From the NCBI GenBank assembly GCA_017503575.1, contig JAFVSV010000040.1, positions 1-64,000 of the forward strand: a stretch of DNA of 64,000 nt, in the 5' to 3' direction. Source of the DNA: Alistipes sp. GTDB lineage: Bacteria > Bacteroidota > Bacteroidia > Bacteroidales > Rikenellaceae. The notes under the pieces were generated by a model. It saw only the letters and a program-made list of their open reading frames with translations. It ran no database searches and was not told the origin of the DNA. This document shows positions 43,594-52,497 of this stretch, in pieces (position 1 is the first letter of the stretch; each line of letters begins with the position of its first letter). Both the position numbers and the translations under genes were made by a program.

Positions 43594-44778
43594 TTATCTG
43601 TAACGAATAGAGCGTGCATCTTCGGCATAGGCCCTATCGCGTACGTTGACGGGTGCTGCCACGGGTGATGGATCCTCAACGCTCTTTAGCTTCGTAGGCT
43701 CAGCGCCTCTCTGCCCCTCGTCGAGGGCTACCATAGAGGCCGTTGCCGAGGCCTTGGGTAGAGCATCATTATCATGCTCACGAGGGATATAGTTTATATC
43801 TGCCTCGGGGGATGGGGTCTCATCGACACCCTCGATGCCTATGGCGCGAAGTAGCGCCTTGACACCCTCTCGTGTGCGCTCCACAAGTGTTGGACTCTGC
43901 TCTACACCCGCACCACTGATAACCCTATCTACAAGACCCTCGGCGAGAGCCTCTGAGGGCGAGAGCCAGCGGCCACGACCACCATTCTCGGCCATGAGAG
44001 CGGCTATCTCTTCGACGCTACGTCCCGAGCGTGTGGCATATATCTCCGCTAAGCGGCTGTCTGTCTCGCGTAACATCTCGACCTCTGCCTGAAGCTCCTC
44101 GGCATTGCCCTCTGTCGAGCATAGTGAGTTGTGTATGAGGTAGAGTGTCGAGGGCGCCACCTCACGACACCCCTCGCTTGCCGCCTGCGCTACGATGGTC
44201 GCTGCCGAGGCGGTGTAGCCATAACAGCGTGTGGTGATGTGAGCCCCTGTGGCACGTAACGCCTCATAGATGAGTATGGCGTCGTTGACATCGCCACCCG
44301 TAGAGTGGATGTTTACGATGATGTCGGCATTGCGGATGTCGGCAATCTGCGATACTCTCTCACGAAAGCGCTCGTATGTTGCCACGCGGCTTTCGGGGTT
44401 GTCGAACTGCCACTCCTCACTGAGACCAATGGTGCCCTCAATGTCGATGGTTGTGCAGTCGACATCGTTCTTGATTTTGATTGTTGAGTTCATGTTGTTG
44501 AGATTTGAAGATTTGGTGTGCCCCATGTCGTATATGATGTTGCGCACCTTTTGATAGGAGCAGCTGAACTTAACTGCCGCGAGTGTCATGGCGTGGCATC
44601 TGCCATAGCCACGCTGCTGGAGGTGCTCAACATGGCGATATATAGCACGATGCTCGCAAGCCTTGATGTCGACCAAATCGTTATTTAGAAGTGTTCCGAT
44701 GAGGCGTTCATGTCGACTCATGGGGCGAGGCATCATACCCGCATGACGCTCGTCAGCAGTATTAATCATAGTTGACAA
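43594..44778 (-). CDS. ClpP-like prohead protease with N-terminal helical domain
   Basis: 394 residues. The S14-type protease domain spans about 96-300: IVNIHSTGGDVNDAI, the nucleophile S191 in YTASAATIVAQ, H216 in LIHNSLC, then WLSPSEALAEGLVDRVI. This is the phage prohead maturation protease type. The first 95 residues are helical and look like a helix-turn-helix domain (MTLAAVKFSCSYQKVRNI), unusual for this family. An internal ATG at 44493 (MNSTIKIKN) begins exactly at the protease domain and could give a second, shorter product. The C-terminal 90 residues are low complexity. Confidence 0.78.
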   Translation of the reverse strand: MSTMINTADERHAGMMPRPMSRHERLIGTLLNNDLVDIKACEHRAIYRHVEHLQQRGYGRCHAMTLAAVKFSCSYQKVRNIIYDMGHTKSSNLNNMNSTIKIKNDVDCTTIDIEGTIGLSEEWQFDNPESRVATYERFRERVSQIADIRNADIIVNIHSTGGDVNDAILIYEALRATGAHITTRCYGYTASAATIVAQAASEGCREVAPSTLYLIHNSLCSTEGNAEELQAEVEMLRETDSRLAEIYATRSGRSVEEIAALMAENGGRGRWLSPSEALAEGLVDRVISGAGVEQSPTLVERTREGVKALLRAIGIEGVDETPSPEADINYIPREHDNDALPKASATASMVALDEGQRGAEPTKLKSVEDPSPVAAPVNVRDRAYAEDARSIRYR

Positions 44779-44807
44779 TGAGTGGTTAATAATTGATAAT
44801 TAGATGT

Positions 44808-47132
44808 TTAGTCGACGAGCATGCGGCGGAAGCGACATGTTGCCGTATGACTCTCGGCATCGTACTTTTCGATACGCTGAAGGATGAATAGAGACGAGCC
44901 ATACTCGGTGCGTAGGCGAAAGCGTGAGCGCACATTAGCACCTTCGGTCATGGGGTCAAGAAGTGCCATATACTCATCGACGCTCATTGCGATGTCGCAG
45001 ACAAGGACTCCACGCTCGGCACACTCGCGCAGCTCTCGGTCGTAGTAGCTATGTAGGCCCACGAGGTTATCTCTATCGCTGAAGTCGAGTGTTGCGTCAG
45101 CATTTGGCGAGTGGAAGCTCGCAAAGGGGTACTTACTCTGGGTGTCGTATGCCTGCCATCGCTCGCCATTAGGGAGCTCACAAAGGCCGTGATAGAGGAC
45201 AATGCGTGGTTCAACATAGCTATTTGCATCCGCCGTATCACGATTGCCCACGGTTAAAATCTCGGCGCTTGGTGCCGTTGATGTGGCATCCGTTAGCGAT
45301 ACCGTGGGGTAGAATATCGGATTCTTGCGACTCTCAACGCCCATCTTACTGCCATACCCCGAGGTGGTAAATGTCCACCCTGCATCGTTGTGCTCATCAT
45401 CAGATAGGCGCGTCACAACGCCATCGCTACCACCATACGCCAATCTCACACGCTCGAAGCAGTTAGGAAGACCCTCATCATAGCTCCAGCTATCGCCTCT
45501 TTGTCGTTCGCGCCAGTCGACAATAGGGCCATTGAAGAAGGTGTCGTACGGCTCGATATAGAGTGTTCGCGAGGGCTCGTGCGAGTAGAAGCAGAGGTTG
45601 AAGAGGTGTGCTACGGCGCTCATAACATCTATCTGACGCATGTTGTGGTGGGCAATATCCTCGAAGCGTAGATAATCGCCATAGCCCACCGAGCCGCTAA
45701 ATATGCCCCTCATGCTACAACCGCTATGTAGCGTCAGCTTCTGACCCTCGATGGCGCCCGAAAACATAATGTCGTTGATGAGCCTTGGCGATGTTGGTGT
45801 GACACTCTCAAAGGGCGTACGCACCGTTAGCTGCACCTCTCTCTCGAACTCGCGTCTTACATGGCCATCATATATTGCCCACTCGCCCTCAAAGAGGGTA
45901 TACTCCCTATCTGTCGCCCTGCGTACATAGAGCTGTGTTGTCTTGGGTGCTGTGCTCGAAGTTGTAACATTGCACTCGGCGCTAAGACCCTCGGCAATGC
46001 CATTGAGCAGATAGGTGTTTCCCTCCTCATGGTCGAAGACAATAAGCCTATACTGCACGTTGGGCACTATCGAATTACGCCTGTCGGTATATGGATTTTG
46101 AAGCGTCACCTGCACATCACACCCATTGGCAAGGTGAATATTCGTAAAGCCCTGAAGGCGTGTTCGAGAGAGCATGCGACACTCTGTCGTGTAGTGCAGG
46201 AAGTACTCGAACGAGACGCTTATTTCGCGCTTGGGTGTGAAGAGCGGATTGCCATTAGCGAAGCTTATGGTATCTCCATTATCATAGGCGCCATGGAGTC
46301 TATTACCACTCTCATCAACAGCATCGGCATCCGTCGTGTCGACAATAGCTCCTATGTTTAGACCCACGCGAGGCTCGCTAACACTCACCATGCCACTCTG
46401 CGACGCTGCCAGCGAGGAGGTGAAGGTGCGGTATGCCTTAAAGCCCATAGCAGCCTCAGCCATGCTCCCATCCACCGCACGATAGGCGCCACTCATCATA
46501 AGCCTCTTGAACAGCTCCGACTCCATGAAGCTACTGCGAAGCCTATACCCGCCACTCTTTATCACAGCATCAAGTAGCGCCTTGACCGATATAAAGGGGT
46601 GATATTCATGTGGCATCAACACTCGCTCTACGGCATAAATACTCGAGTTGACAGGGTCGGGGTAGCTATCGTGCTGAAGGGGGAGAAGGCGCACTGCCTG
46701 GTCGCCGCTCCAGGTACGCTCTATCTCGGCGATTGTATAGGGTATCTCGCACTCTATATCGCTCTTACTGAGCATTGTCAGCGCCGCCACCTTTGCCCAC
46801 TCGGCACCGCCACGTCGCAAGCGAAGCGTGTAGCTACGCGTTGTGCCCGTCGAGGTAGATGTGATGAGCGTCGCAACACCCTCAAAGAGTGGTATGTCGT
46901 CCATCGTGAGCAACGCCTCATGCAACGTGTCATTGAATGACTCTGCACGGTGAATATCTGCGCCATAGAGCATGATACTATCAACCTCGGGTGTTGCCAT
47001 AACCTCTACCTCTATATCCTCTCCCGAACGCCACGACTCTATATCGCGAAGCATCGACATATCGTAGCGGGGCATCACCTCCGAGGTGTTGAGCAGGGGC
47101 AACTCTATGCCGTCAATATACAAGCGCTTCAT
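44808..47132 (-). CDS. Large phage-type structural protein (tail/baseplate-like)
   Basis: 774 residues from MKRLYIDG. The opening MKRLYIDGIELPLL, followed by a beta-rich domain with ESWRSGEDIEVEV, resembles a group of large Bacteroidales prophage structural proteins placed near tail genes. The middle is beta-rich (FESVTPTSPRLINDIMFSGA) and the end is ATCRFRRMLVD. No transmembrane helix or enzyme motif is seen. It overlaps the upstream gene by 4 bp. Assignment to tail or baseplate is by resemblance and context only. Confidence 0.55.
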   Translation of the reverse strand: MKRLYIDGIELPLLNTSEVMPRYDMSMLRDIESWRSGEDIEVEVMATPEVDSIMLYGADIHRAESFNDTLHEALLTMDDIPLFEGVATLITSTSTGTTRSYTLRLRRGGAEWAKVAALTMLSKSDIECEIPYTIAEIERTWSGDQAVRLLPLQHDSYPDPVNSSIYAVERVLMPHEYHPFISVKALLDAVIKSGGYRLRSSFMESELFKRLMMSGAYRAVDGSMAEAAMGFKAYRTFTSSLAASQSGMVSVSEPRVGLNIGAIVDTTDADAVDESGNRLHGAYDNGDTISFANGNPLFTPKREISVSFEYFLHYTTECRMLSRTRLQGFTNIHLANGCDVQVTLQNPYTDRRNSIVPNVQYRLIVFDHEEGNTYLLNGIAEGLSAECNVTTSSTAPKTTQLYVRRATDREYTLFEGEWAIYDGHVRREFEREVQLTVRTPFESVTPTSPRLINDIMFSGAIEGQKLTLHSGCSMRGIFSGSVGYGDYLRFEDIAHHNMRQIDVMSAVAHLFNLCFYSHEPSRTLYIEPYDTFFNGPIVDWRERQRGDSWSYDEGLPNCFERVRLAYGGSDGVVTRLSDDEHNDAGWTFTTSGYGSKMGVESRKNPIFYPTVSLTDATSTAPSAEILTVGNRDTADANSYVEPRIVLYHGLCELPNGERWQAYDTQSKYPFASFHSPNADATLDFSDRDNLVGLHSYYDRELRECAERGVLVCDIAMSVDEYMALLDPMTEGANVRSRFRLRTEYGSSLFILQRIEKYDAESHTATCRFRRMLVD

Positions 47133-48091
47133 TTCGCACCTCCTTCCCATGGCTCCTCCACCTCTATTGTCATCTGCCTAAGCGTACCATGACTATCGAA
47201 ATCTACATGACGACTACGAAGAGATATCGGGGTGAGGACCCCATCATCGAGTCGAAAGATGCGTGGCGAGAAGACAATCTCCGCAAGGCGCTCCATCTGC
47301 TGCGCTGGCTCGTATGCCGAGCATAGCCTGTAACATACCGTAGCGCTACTCAGCGGCACATATTGCCCAAGTGCCTCGTCACCCGCAGCTCCAACCTTGG
47401 CATCGTAGCTGACCCTTAAGCTGACAGGGAAGGTGTAACACTCTATGCCACCACGACTATTGAACCAGACGATGGTTGTGGCCGTGCTGCGCTTCTCGAC
47501 CAACTCATAGAGGATTGTCACAATCTCCGATATGCCACTGTGGATGGTGACGCGCAGGTGTGTTACCGCCTCCGAGAGCCCAGTTGTCGGGATTACAATA
47601 TCCATGGGGACGGTGCTCGCCTTTGATGAGTGGGTTGTTGTGTTGGTTGTACCGTGCATTACTTGCGTGACTATAAGGTTTGTCATGTTGGGGCTATTCA
47701 GCGTAAGGAGTATTGGCTCACCGCGCGGATGCTTCACACTCTCCTGCGGAGTTGTTAGGAGCGACGTCGAAATGGTATATGGGCGGTGAAAGAGCGAGAA
47801 TGAGTGAGAGCTAACACCATTAGCGGTGATGTAGACTCGCTGTGACGATTGTGACGGGAGCATCGACACCTCGTCGGTAATCAGTGGCGGACTGCAACTC
47901 AAGTGTCTAAGATATGGCGCAATATCGACCGTTGCCTCGGTTACGCCGTATAGTCGGCGAGTGATTGTTTGCTTCGACGATAGCGCAACTTTTAGCTCCA
48001 CGTCGCTCGGCTCGTCGAGTTCGGTATCGAACGACACGGGCAGTGGGTTGTGCCACGAAGAGCCATTTTGAGGGATAGATGTAAACTTCAT
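47129..48091 (-). CDS. Phage-cassette structural protein, unknown, first gene
   Basis: 320 residues from MKFTSIPQ, almost entirely predicted beta, rich in Ser, Thr and Val. It opens SSWHNPLPVSFDTELDEP and has Ig-like spacing of strands, with paired segments VYITANG and IVTILYEL. I do not recognise a family. Its stop overlaps the start of the next gene (ATGA type), so the two are translationally coupled and probably form one structure. The 5' leader upstream is long and structured. Confidence 0.6.
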   Translation of the reverse strand: MKFTSIPQNGSSWHNPLPVSFDTELDEPSDVELKVALSSKQTITRRLYGVTEATVDIAPYLRHLSCSPPLITDEVSMLPSQSSQRVYITANGVSSHSFSLFHRPYTISTSLLTTPQESVKHPRGEPILLTLNSPNMTNLIVTQVMHGTTNTTTHSSKASTVPMDIVIPTTGLSEAVTHLRVTIHSGISEIVTILYELVEKRSTATTIVWFNSRGGIECYTFPVSLRVSYDAKVGAAGDEALGQYVPLSSATVCYRLCSAYEPAQQMERLAEIVFSPRIFRLDDGVLTPISLRSRHVDFDSHGTLRQMTIEVEEPWEGGAK

Positions 48092-48131
48092 AATATTCAA
48101 TATTTTAATATTTGGTGGATTCCTTTTGTAG

Positions 48132-48306
48132 GACGCACTCACAGACCTTGCGGCAGGGCGGGATGAAAAGGCGCCAAAAGCGTTCAAAGATTGTTAATAG
48201 ATGGTGTACGGATGTTTATACAATAATGTATAACGCATTAGTACTGATAGTTACACTTGTTGATAAATCCGCAAGGTCTATTGTGGATAGTGTTAATAAG
48301 TGCGTC
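48132..48306 (-). ncRNA. Structured leader of the phage-type cassette (predicted)
   Basis: Read as minus-strand RNA, GACGCAC and then AGACCTTGCGG near the 5' end can pair with CCGCAAGGTCT and then GTGCGTC near the 3' end. On the plus strand these are 48300-48306 and 48269-48279 with 48143-48153 and 48132-48138. The 7-bp and 11-bp stems are separated by a 20/4 internal loop and close a 115-nt interior that includes a small GTTATAC/GTATAAC hairpin. The promoter at 48340-48370 places the whole element in the untranslated leader. It could be a cis-regulatory RNA; no known riboswitch class was recognised. Confidence 0.5.
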
Positions 48307-48339
48307 AACTTGTGCGCCTCTTAATGTCGAATGACAGTG

Positions 48340-48370
48340 CAAATATACAACATGAAAATGCGTTTGTCAA
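48340..48370 (-). promoter_or_regulatory. Promoter of the phage-type cassette
   Basis: Minus strand TTG (48368-48370), 20 bp, TATATTTG (48340-48347): full consensus. Transcription would start near 48333, about 240 nt before the first start codon. Confidence 0.7.
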
Positions 48371-48469
48371 GAGTTTTGGTTAAAAATTTTTACATTATTT
48401 TTTCATCCCGTATCAAACCTTTTAACACTCATCGAGTTAACGCATATAGGAAAATTGAAAAAAAATCGT

Positions 48470-48477
48470 TACATTTG
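48470..48477 (+). promoter_or_regulatory. -7 element for prfA
   Basis: TACATTTG, perfect to TAnnTTTG, 39 bp before the ATG; no TTG at the usual distance. Confidence 0.45.
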
Positions 48478-48516
48478 CGCGGAATTAATTAATAGCATAA
48501 GAAAACTACCAATATC

Positions 48517-49602
48517 ATGGCAGATAATTCAATACTAATTCGCCTCGATGGTCTGCGTCTGAAATATGAGGAGATAGGACAGAAGCTCACCGACCCCGAG
48601 GTCATTGCCGACGTCAAGCAGTTTGTGCAGCTCACCAAGGAGTACAAGGAGCTGGAGCCCATCATCGAGACATCGGAGCGCTTTCGCACCGCTTTGGCAA
48701 ACCTCGCCGAGGCCAAGGATGTGTTAGCCAACGAGAAGGACGAGGAGTTCCGCGAGATAGCTCGCGAGGAGATAGCGACACTCGAGCCCGCCATCATGAA
48801 GATGGAGGAGGATATCAAGCTACTGCTTATTCCCAAAGATCCACAGGACGATAAGAACGCTATTGTCGAGATTCGTGGTGGTACGGGTGGCGACGAGGCG
48901 GCAATATTCGCTGGAGACCTATTGCGCATGTACACCAAGTATATCGAGTCAAAGGGTTGGCGCTACGAGATTACATCGTCATCCGAGGGCGCTGTGGGTG
49001 GCTACAAGGAGGTTGTGATGAAGGTTACGGGACAGAGCGTATACGGCACACTCAAGTATGAGTCGGGCGTGCACCGCGTGCAGCGTGTGCCACAGACCGA
49101 GACGCAGGGTCGTGTACACACCTCGGCAGCATCAGTAGCCGTACTCCCCGAGGCCGAGGAGTTCGATATCGAGATCTCGATGAACGATATCCGAAAGGAT
49201 ATATTCTGTGCATCGGGTCCTGGTGGCCAGTCGGTGAATACCACATACTCGGCAATCCGCCTTACCCACATACCAACAGGTATTGTTGTGCAGTGTCAGG
49301 ACCAGAAGTCACAGCTCAAGAACTTCGATAAGGCGTTCGAGGAGTTGCGTACGCGTGTCTTCAACCTCGAGTACTCGAAGTATCTCGACGAGATAGCATC
49401 GAAGCGAAAGACGATGGTATCTACGGGTGACCGTTCGGCAAAGATTCGTACATACAACTACCCACAGGGTCGTATCACCGACCACCGCATAAACTACACC
49501 ATCTACAACCTTTCGGCATTCATGGATGGCGACATTCAGGATGTAATAGACCAGCTCATCGTAGCCGAGAACGCCGAGCGCTTGAAGGAGAGCGAGTTGT
49601 AG
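48517..49602 (+). CDS. prfA: Peptide chain release factor 1
   Basis: Reads UAA and UAG and triggers release of the finished protein. The 361 residues have the PxT stop-codon recognition motif in RVPQTETQGR and the catalytic GGQ in SGPGGQSVNTT, so it is RF1 rather than RF2 (no SPF). A terminator hairpin follows. It is divergent from the phage-type cassette. Confidence 0.96.
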   Translation: MADNSILIRLDGLRLKYEEIGQKLTDPEVIADVKQFVQLTKEYKELEPIIETSERFRTALANLAEAKDVLANEKDEEFREIAREEIATLEPAIMKMEEDIKLLLIPKDPQDDKNAIVEIRGGTGGDEAAIFAGDLLRMYTKYIESKGWRYEITSSSEGAVGGYKEVVMKVTGQSVYGTLKYESGVHRVQRVPQTETQGRVHTSAASVAVLPEAEEFDIEISMNDIRKDIFCASGPGGQSVNTTYSAIRLTHIPTGIVVQCQDQKSQLKNFDKAFEELRTRVFNLEYSKYLDEIASKRKTMVSTGDRSAKIRTYNYPQGRITDHRINYTIYNLSAFMDGDIQDVIDQLIVAENAERLKESEL

Positions 49603-49658
49603 CGCGGTCGTAAGTAGTGAGGATAGTTTAGCAGGTAGAATCTATACTTTGTAAAACT

Positions 49659-49696
49659 AAGAGCGACCACCTCATCGAGGCATGGTCGCTCTTTGC
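49659..49696 (+). terminator. Terminator after prfA
   Basis: 11-bp stem AAGAGCGACCA with TGGTCGCTCTT, 13-nt loop, then TGC and T-rich sequence. It lies only 20 bp before the next start codon, so that gene may depend on readthrough or on a weak promoter near 49645. Confidence 0.75.
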
Positions 49697-49712
49697 TTAG
49701 TGAGCGATGATT

Positions 49713-50132
49713 ATGAAGCGAATATTGTTGTGTTTAGTGATGTGCCTTGTGAGCACCACCCTTTGGGCAGACTACCCTGAGCGCGCTGCTGTAGCACGCG
49801 AGGCTGGCAAGAAGATGGTTGTCAAGGAGTGGAAGACTACGCCCGATGGCAAGAAGAGGTGGGTGGACCATGCCGAGGTGTATAATGCCCAGGGGCAGCT
49901 TGTCGAGGAGGCGGAGTATAGCGACTTCGGTACTCGCCTTGCGTGGCGTGCCGAGTTCGAGTATAACGAGCAGGGGCAACTTGTCACCGAGCGCATATAC
50001 AACGAGCGCAACAAGTTAGACAAGGTGCGTAAGTTCGAGTACAACGACGCTGGTGTCTGCGTGCGCCGCCTCAACTACTCGGCAAATGGCACCCTTAATT
50101 CATACCGTCAGTTCGAGTTCGTCTTCGAGTAA
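49713..50132 (+). CDS. Secreted YD-repeat-like small protein
   Basis: 139 residues from MKRILLC with a signal peptide ending TLWA. The mature part has three repeats of about 22 residues in the pattern aromatic-Y-N-x-x-G-x-L-V-x-x (VYNAQGQLVEEAEYS, EYNEQGQLVTERIYN, EYNDAGVCVRRLNYS), like YD/RHS-type repeats but too few for a toxin shell. It lies 2 bp before the VTC-domain gene and probably belongs to that operon. An upstream in-frame ATG two codons earlier is possible. Confidence 0.7.
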   Translation: MKRILLCLVMCLVSTTLWADYPERAAVAREAGKKMVVKEWKTTPDGKKRWVDHAEVYNAQGQLVEEAEYSDFGTRLAWRAEFEYNEQGQLVTERIYNERNKLDKVRKFEYNDAGVCVRRLNYSANGTLNSYRQFEFVFE

Positions 50133-50134
50133 TA

Positions 50135-50956
50135 ATGGAATACGAGAGTTTGACATACGAGGGGCTTAACAATCTTGAGGTGTGGCAACGCATGGGTGTC
50201 ATCACCCTCGATGAGATGCGCTCGGTCAAACTCATGAACCGCATCGACACGAAGTATGTAGTCAGCGAGGCGGAGGTGTTGGAGCTACTGAATAGGGCTG
50301 CCGCAGCAGGGTATAGGGTGCAGGTTATAGGCTCTGTGCGTGCCTGCCGCTACGACACGCTGTACTACGATACGCCACAGCGCGACATGTACATCGTGCA
50401 CCACAACCAGCAGCTCACACGCCAGAAGATACGCACCCGCACCTATCTCGACAACGACCTCTCGTTCTTCGAGATTAAGATGAAGAGTAACCGTGGCCGC
50501 ACACGCAAGAGGCGAGTGGAGATAGAGCGTTCGGCGTTCCTCAACTTTCAGGCGAGTAGCTCGGCAACAGAGCTTCTCGATGACCACTCGTGGTACAATG
50601 CCGAGGAGCTTACACCAGCACTCTCGACACGCTTTACGCGCATCACGCTTGTCAACGCCGAACTTTCGGAGCGACTGACAATCGACATGGCGCTACGCTA
50701 CGAGGATATGCGCTCGGGGAGCACCGCTATGGTAGAGCGCATGGCCATTGTCGAACTTAAGCAGGATGGGCGCACCATGTCAAAGATGCGACAGATACTT
50801 CTTCAGATGCGCGTGCCACCACTCAAGGTGAGCAAGTACTGCATAGGTACTGTGCTAACGGTCGAGGGCGTAAAGTGCAACCGCTTTAAGGCGAAGCTAC
50901 GCGACATCGAGAAGCGCCTCGGAGGGCTGAATGTCGCAACAACAGATAACAAATAG
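50135..50956 (+). CDS. VTC-domain protein (polyphosphate polymerase-like)
   Basis: 273 residues of the VTC/CYTH-like tunnel fold: MNRIDTKYVVSEAEV, RYDTLYYDTP, QKIRTRTYLDNDLSFFEIKMK, RKRRVEIE, and the late VERMAIVELKQDGR. The eukaryotic VTC4 homologue makes polyphosphate. In bacteria this domain is repeatedly found beside DUF4956 membrane proteins, as here (6-bp gap). No SPX or membrane domain is fused. The activity in bacteria is unproven. Confidence 0.85.
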   Translation: MEYESLTYEGLNNLEVWQRMGVITLDEMRSVKLMNRIDTKYVVSEAEVLELLNRAAAAGYRVQVIGSVRACRYDTLYYDTPQRDMYIVHHNQQLTRQKIRTRTYLDNDLSFFEIKMKSNRGRTRKRRVEIERSAFLNFQASSSATELLDDHSWYNAEELTPALSTRFTRITLVNAELSERLTIDMALRYEDMRSGSTAMVERMAIVELKQDGRTMSKMRQILLQMRVPPLKVSKYCIGTVLTVEGVKCNRFKAKLRDIEKRLGGLNVATTDNK

Positions 50957-50962
50957 TGATAA

Positions 50963-51703
50963 ATGAGAGATATTATGGTAGATTCTGAATTGTCTGGTTT
51001 CCCAACAGGAGGTGACCCAGAGATGATTGCAATGCAGCGAATGAACGAAAACATCTTTGACCTATCGAGATTTGAGCTATCGCCCTCGGTGGAGCTGTGC
51101 ATACAGTTTCTCTTTAACATTGTGATGTGCTCGGTGTTGATATGGCTCTTCTACTACCCCAAGGGGCGTCGTAAGGAGTTTGCAACAACCTTTATGCTCT
51201 TCTCGGCAGCGGTGTTCCTCTTGCTACACTTCATGGGTGGCGTGAGCCTCGATATCACCGTAGGTCTCGGACTATTCATGATTTTCGGTATCATGCGCTA
51301 CCGCACGGAGATGGTGCCCATTCGTGAGATGACCTACCTCTTCTTGACAATAGCCCTATCGGTTGTCAATGGCATCAACAACCTCGACGATAAGCTAATA
51401 CTTGCCAACGCACTGCTCATCATCCTACTTCTGGTTGTGGAGTATGTCGTTGTTCGTCGCCGCGAGGCATCGCGCTTGGTGTGCTACGAGCGCATAGAGC
51501 TAATACAGCCCGAGCGCCGCAAGGAGCTTATAGCGGACCTTGAGAAGCGTCTGGGTCACAAGGTGTTGCGCGTGGAGATTGGCAGTGTTGACTTCCTACG
51601 CGATGTGGCATTCCTCAAGGTGTACTACCGTCCACAGCAGGGTGATTGTTCGACAACAGACCCAACGATGAAGATTAACGAGAAGAGTGCGTTTAACTCA
51701 TAA
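50963..51703 (+). CDS. DUF4956 membrane protein
   Basis: 246 residues. Hydrophobic helices at about 43-63, 75-92, 94-112 and 126-160, with the conserved DITVGLGLFMIFGIMRYRTE and REMTYLFLTIALSVVNG between and within them. A soluble tail has a ferredoxin-like pattern (ELIADLEKRLGHKVLRVEIGSV). It is the usual partner of the VTC-domain protein and may form an export or anchoring complex with it (inference). Confidence 0.85.
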   Translation: MRDIMVDSELSGFPTGGDPEMIAMQRMNENIFDLSRFELSPSVELCIQFLFNIVMCSVLIWLFYYPKGRRKEFATTFMLFSAAVFLLLHFMGGVSLDITVGLGLFMIFGIMRYRTEMVPIREMTYLFLTIALSVVNGINNLDDKLILANALLIILLLVVEYVVVRRREASRLVCYERIELIQPERRKELIADLEKRLGHKVLRVEIGSVDFLRDVAFLKVYYRPQQGDCSTTDPTMKINEKSAFNS

Positions 51704-51715
51704 ACAGCTACGATA

Positions 51716-52495
51716 ATGAAGAGATTGATTACCACCTGCATGATGCTCTGCATAGCATCCATTGCATGGGCACAGAGCGAGCCAGAGCCGCTACGTCGTA
51801 ATACCAATGACCTGCGTGGACGTGCCGAGGCGGCATTCGAGTGGGAGCCTGTCAAGAACCTCTCGTTTGAGGCATCGTTGCAACTACGTCTCAAGGAGGA
51901 CTTTTCGACCGTAGACCGCTTCCAGACTACCATAGGTGCCGAGTATGAGGTGTGCAAATACTTCAACGTGGGCGTCGACTACGCACTTATCAATGGCCAC
52001 GAGCGCACGGGGTGGGATAAGCCACGCCACCGCCTCAATGCCAACTTGGAGGGTGTTGTCAACATTGGTCGTGTCGAACTATCGTTGCGCGAGAGGTTGC
52101 AGACAACCTTCCGCACAGACTCGGTTAATCGCTATGAGAAGCCTCAAAACCAGATGGTCTTGCGCTCACGCCTTATGGCCGAGTACTCAATACGCCACTC
52201 ACGATGGACGCCATATCTACTCTTTGAGCTACACAATACGCTCAACGCACCGGGTGTTGTCATGAACTATAAGGAGGATGACTTCTACTACGACAACTAC
52301 ATCACGCGCTATCGTGCTGGCATAGGTGCCAAGTTGCGCATCGACCGCAACCACCGCCTCGACTTCTACTACTATTTCGACTATGACCGTGGCTACAATA
52401 TCGACTACAAGGGCAATAAGGGAGACCTCAAGGGCTTTGTTGAGGAGAACGAGTGCCGCCACATCATAGGCATAAGCTATAAATTCAAGCTCTAA
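51716..52495 (+). CDS. DUF2490-type outer membrane beta-barrel
   Basis: 259 residues with a signal peptide (ends AWA). Alternating amphipathic strands (LRGRAEAAFEWEPVKNLSFEAS, RLNANLEGVVNIGRVELSLRER, RLDFYYYFDYDRGYNID) end in ISYKFKL with a terminal aromatic pattern. It matches the DUF2490 barrels of Bacteroidetes. It sits 12 bp after the DUF4956 gene and 2 bp before the next, giving the operon an outer-membrane component. Confidence 0.78.
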   Translation: MKRLITTCMMLCIASIAWAQSEPEPLRRNTNDLRGRAEAAFEWEPVKNLSFEASLQLRLKEDFSTVDRFQTTIGAEYEVCKYFNVGVDYALINGHERTGWDKPRHRLNANLEGVVNIGRVELSLRERLQTTFRTDSVNRYEKPQNQMVLRSRLMAEYSIRHSRWTPYLLFELHNTLNAPGVVMNYKEDDFYYDNYITRYRAGIGAKLRIDRNHRLDFYYYFDYDRGYNIDYKGNKGDLKGFVEENECRHIIGISYKFKL

Positions 52496-52497
52496 CC

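Noticed and set aside
40055..48091. Type VI secretion or contractile injection system
   Set aside because: No sheath, tube, spike or ClpV/AAA ATPase gene is present; protease, capsid and portal point to a head module instead.
48192..48299. Calling this region the replication origin
   Set aside because: All box matches are imperfect, no dnaA or other origin-linked gene is near, and the same bases fit a transcribed leader. Kept only as a low-interest finding.
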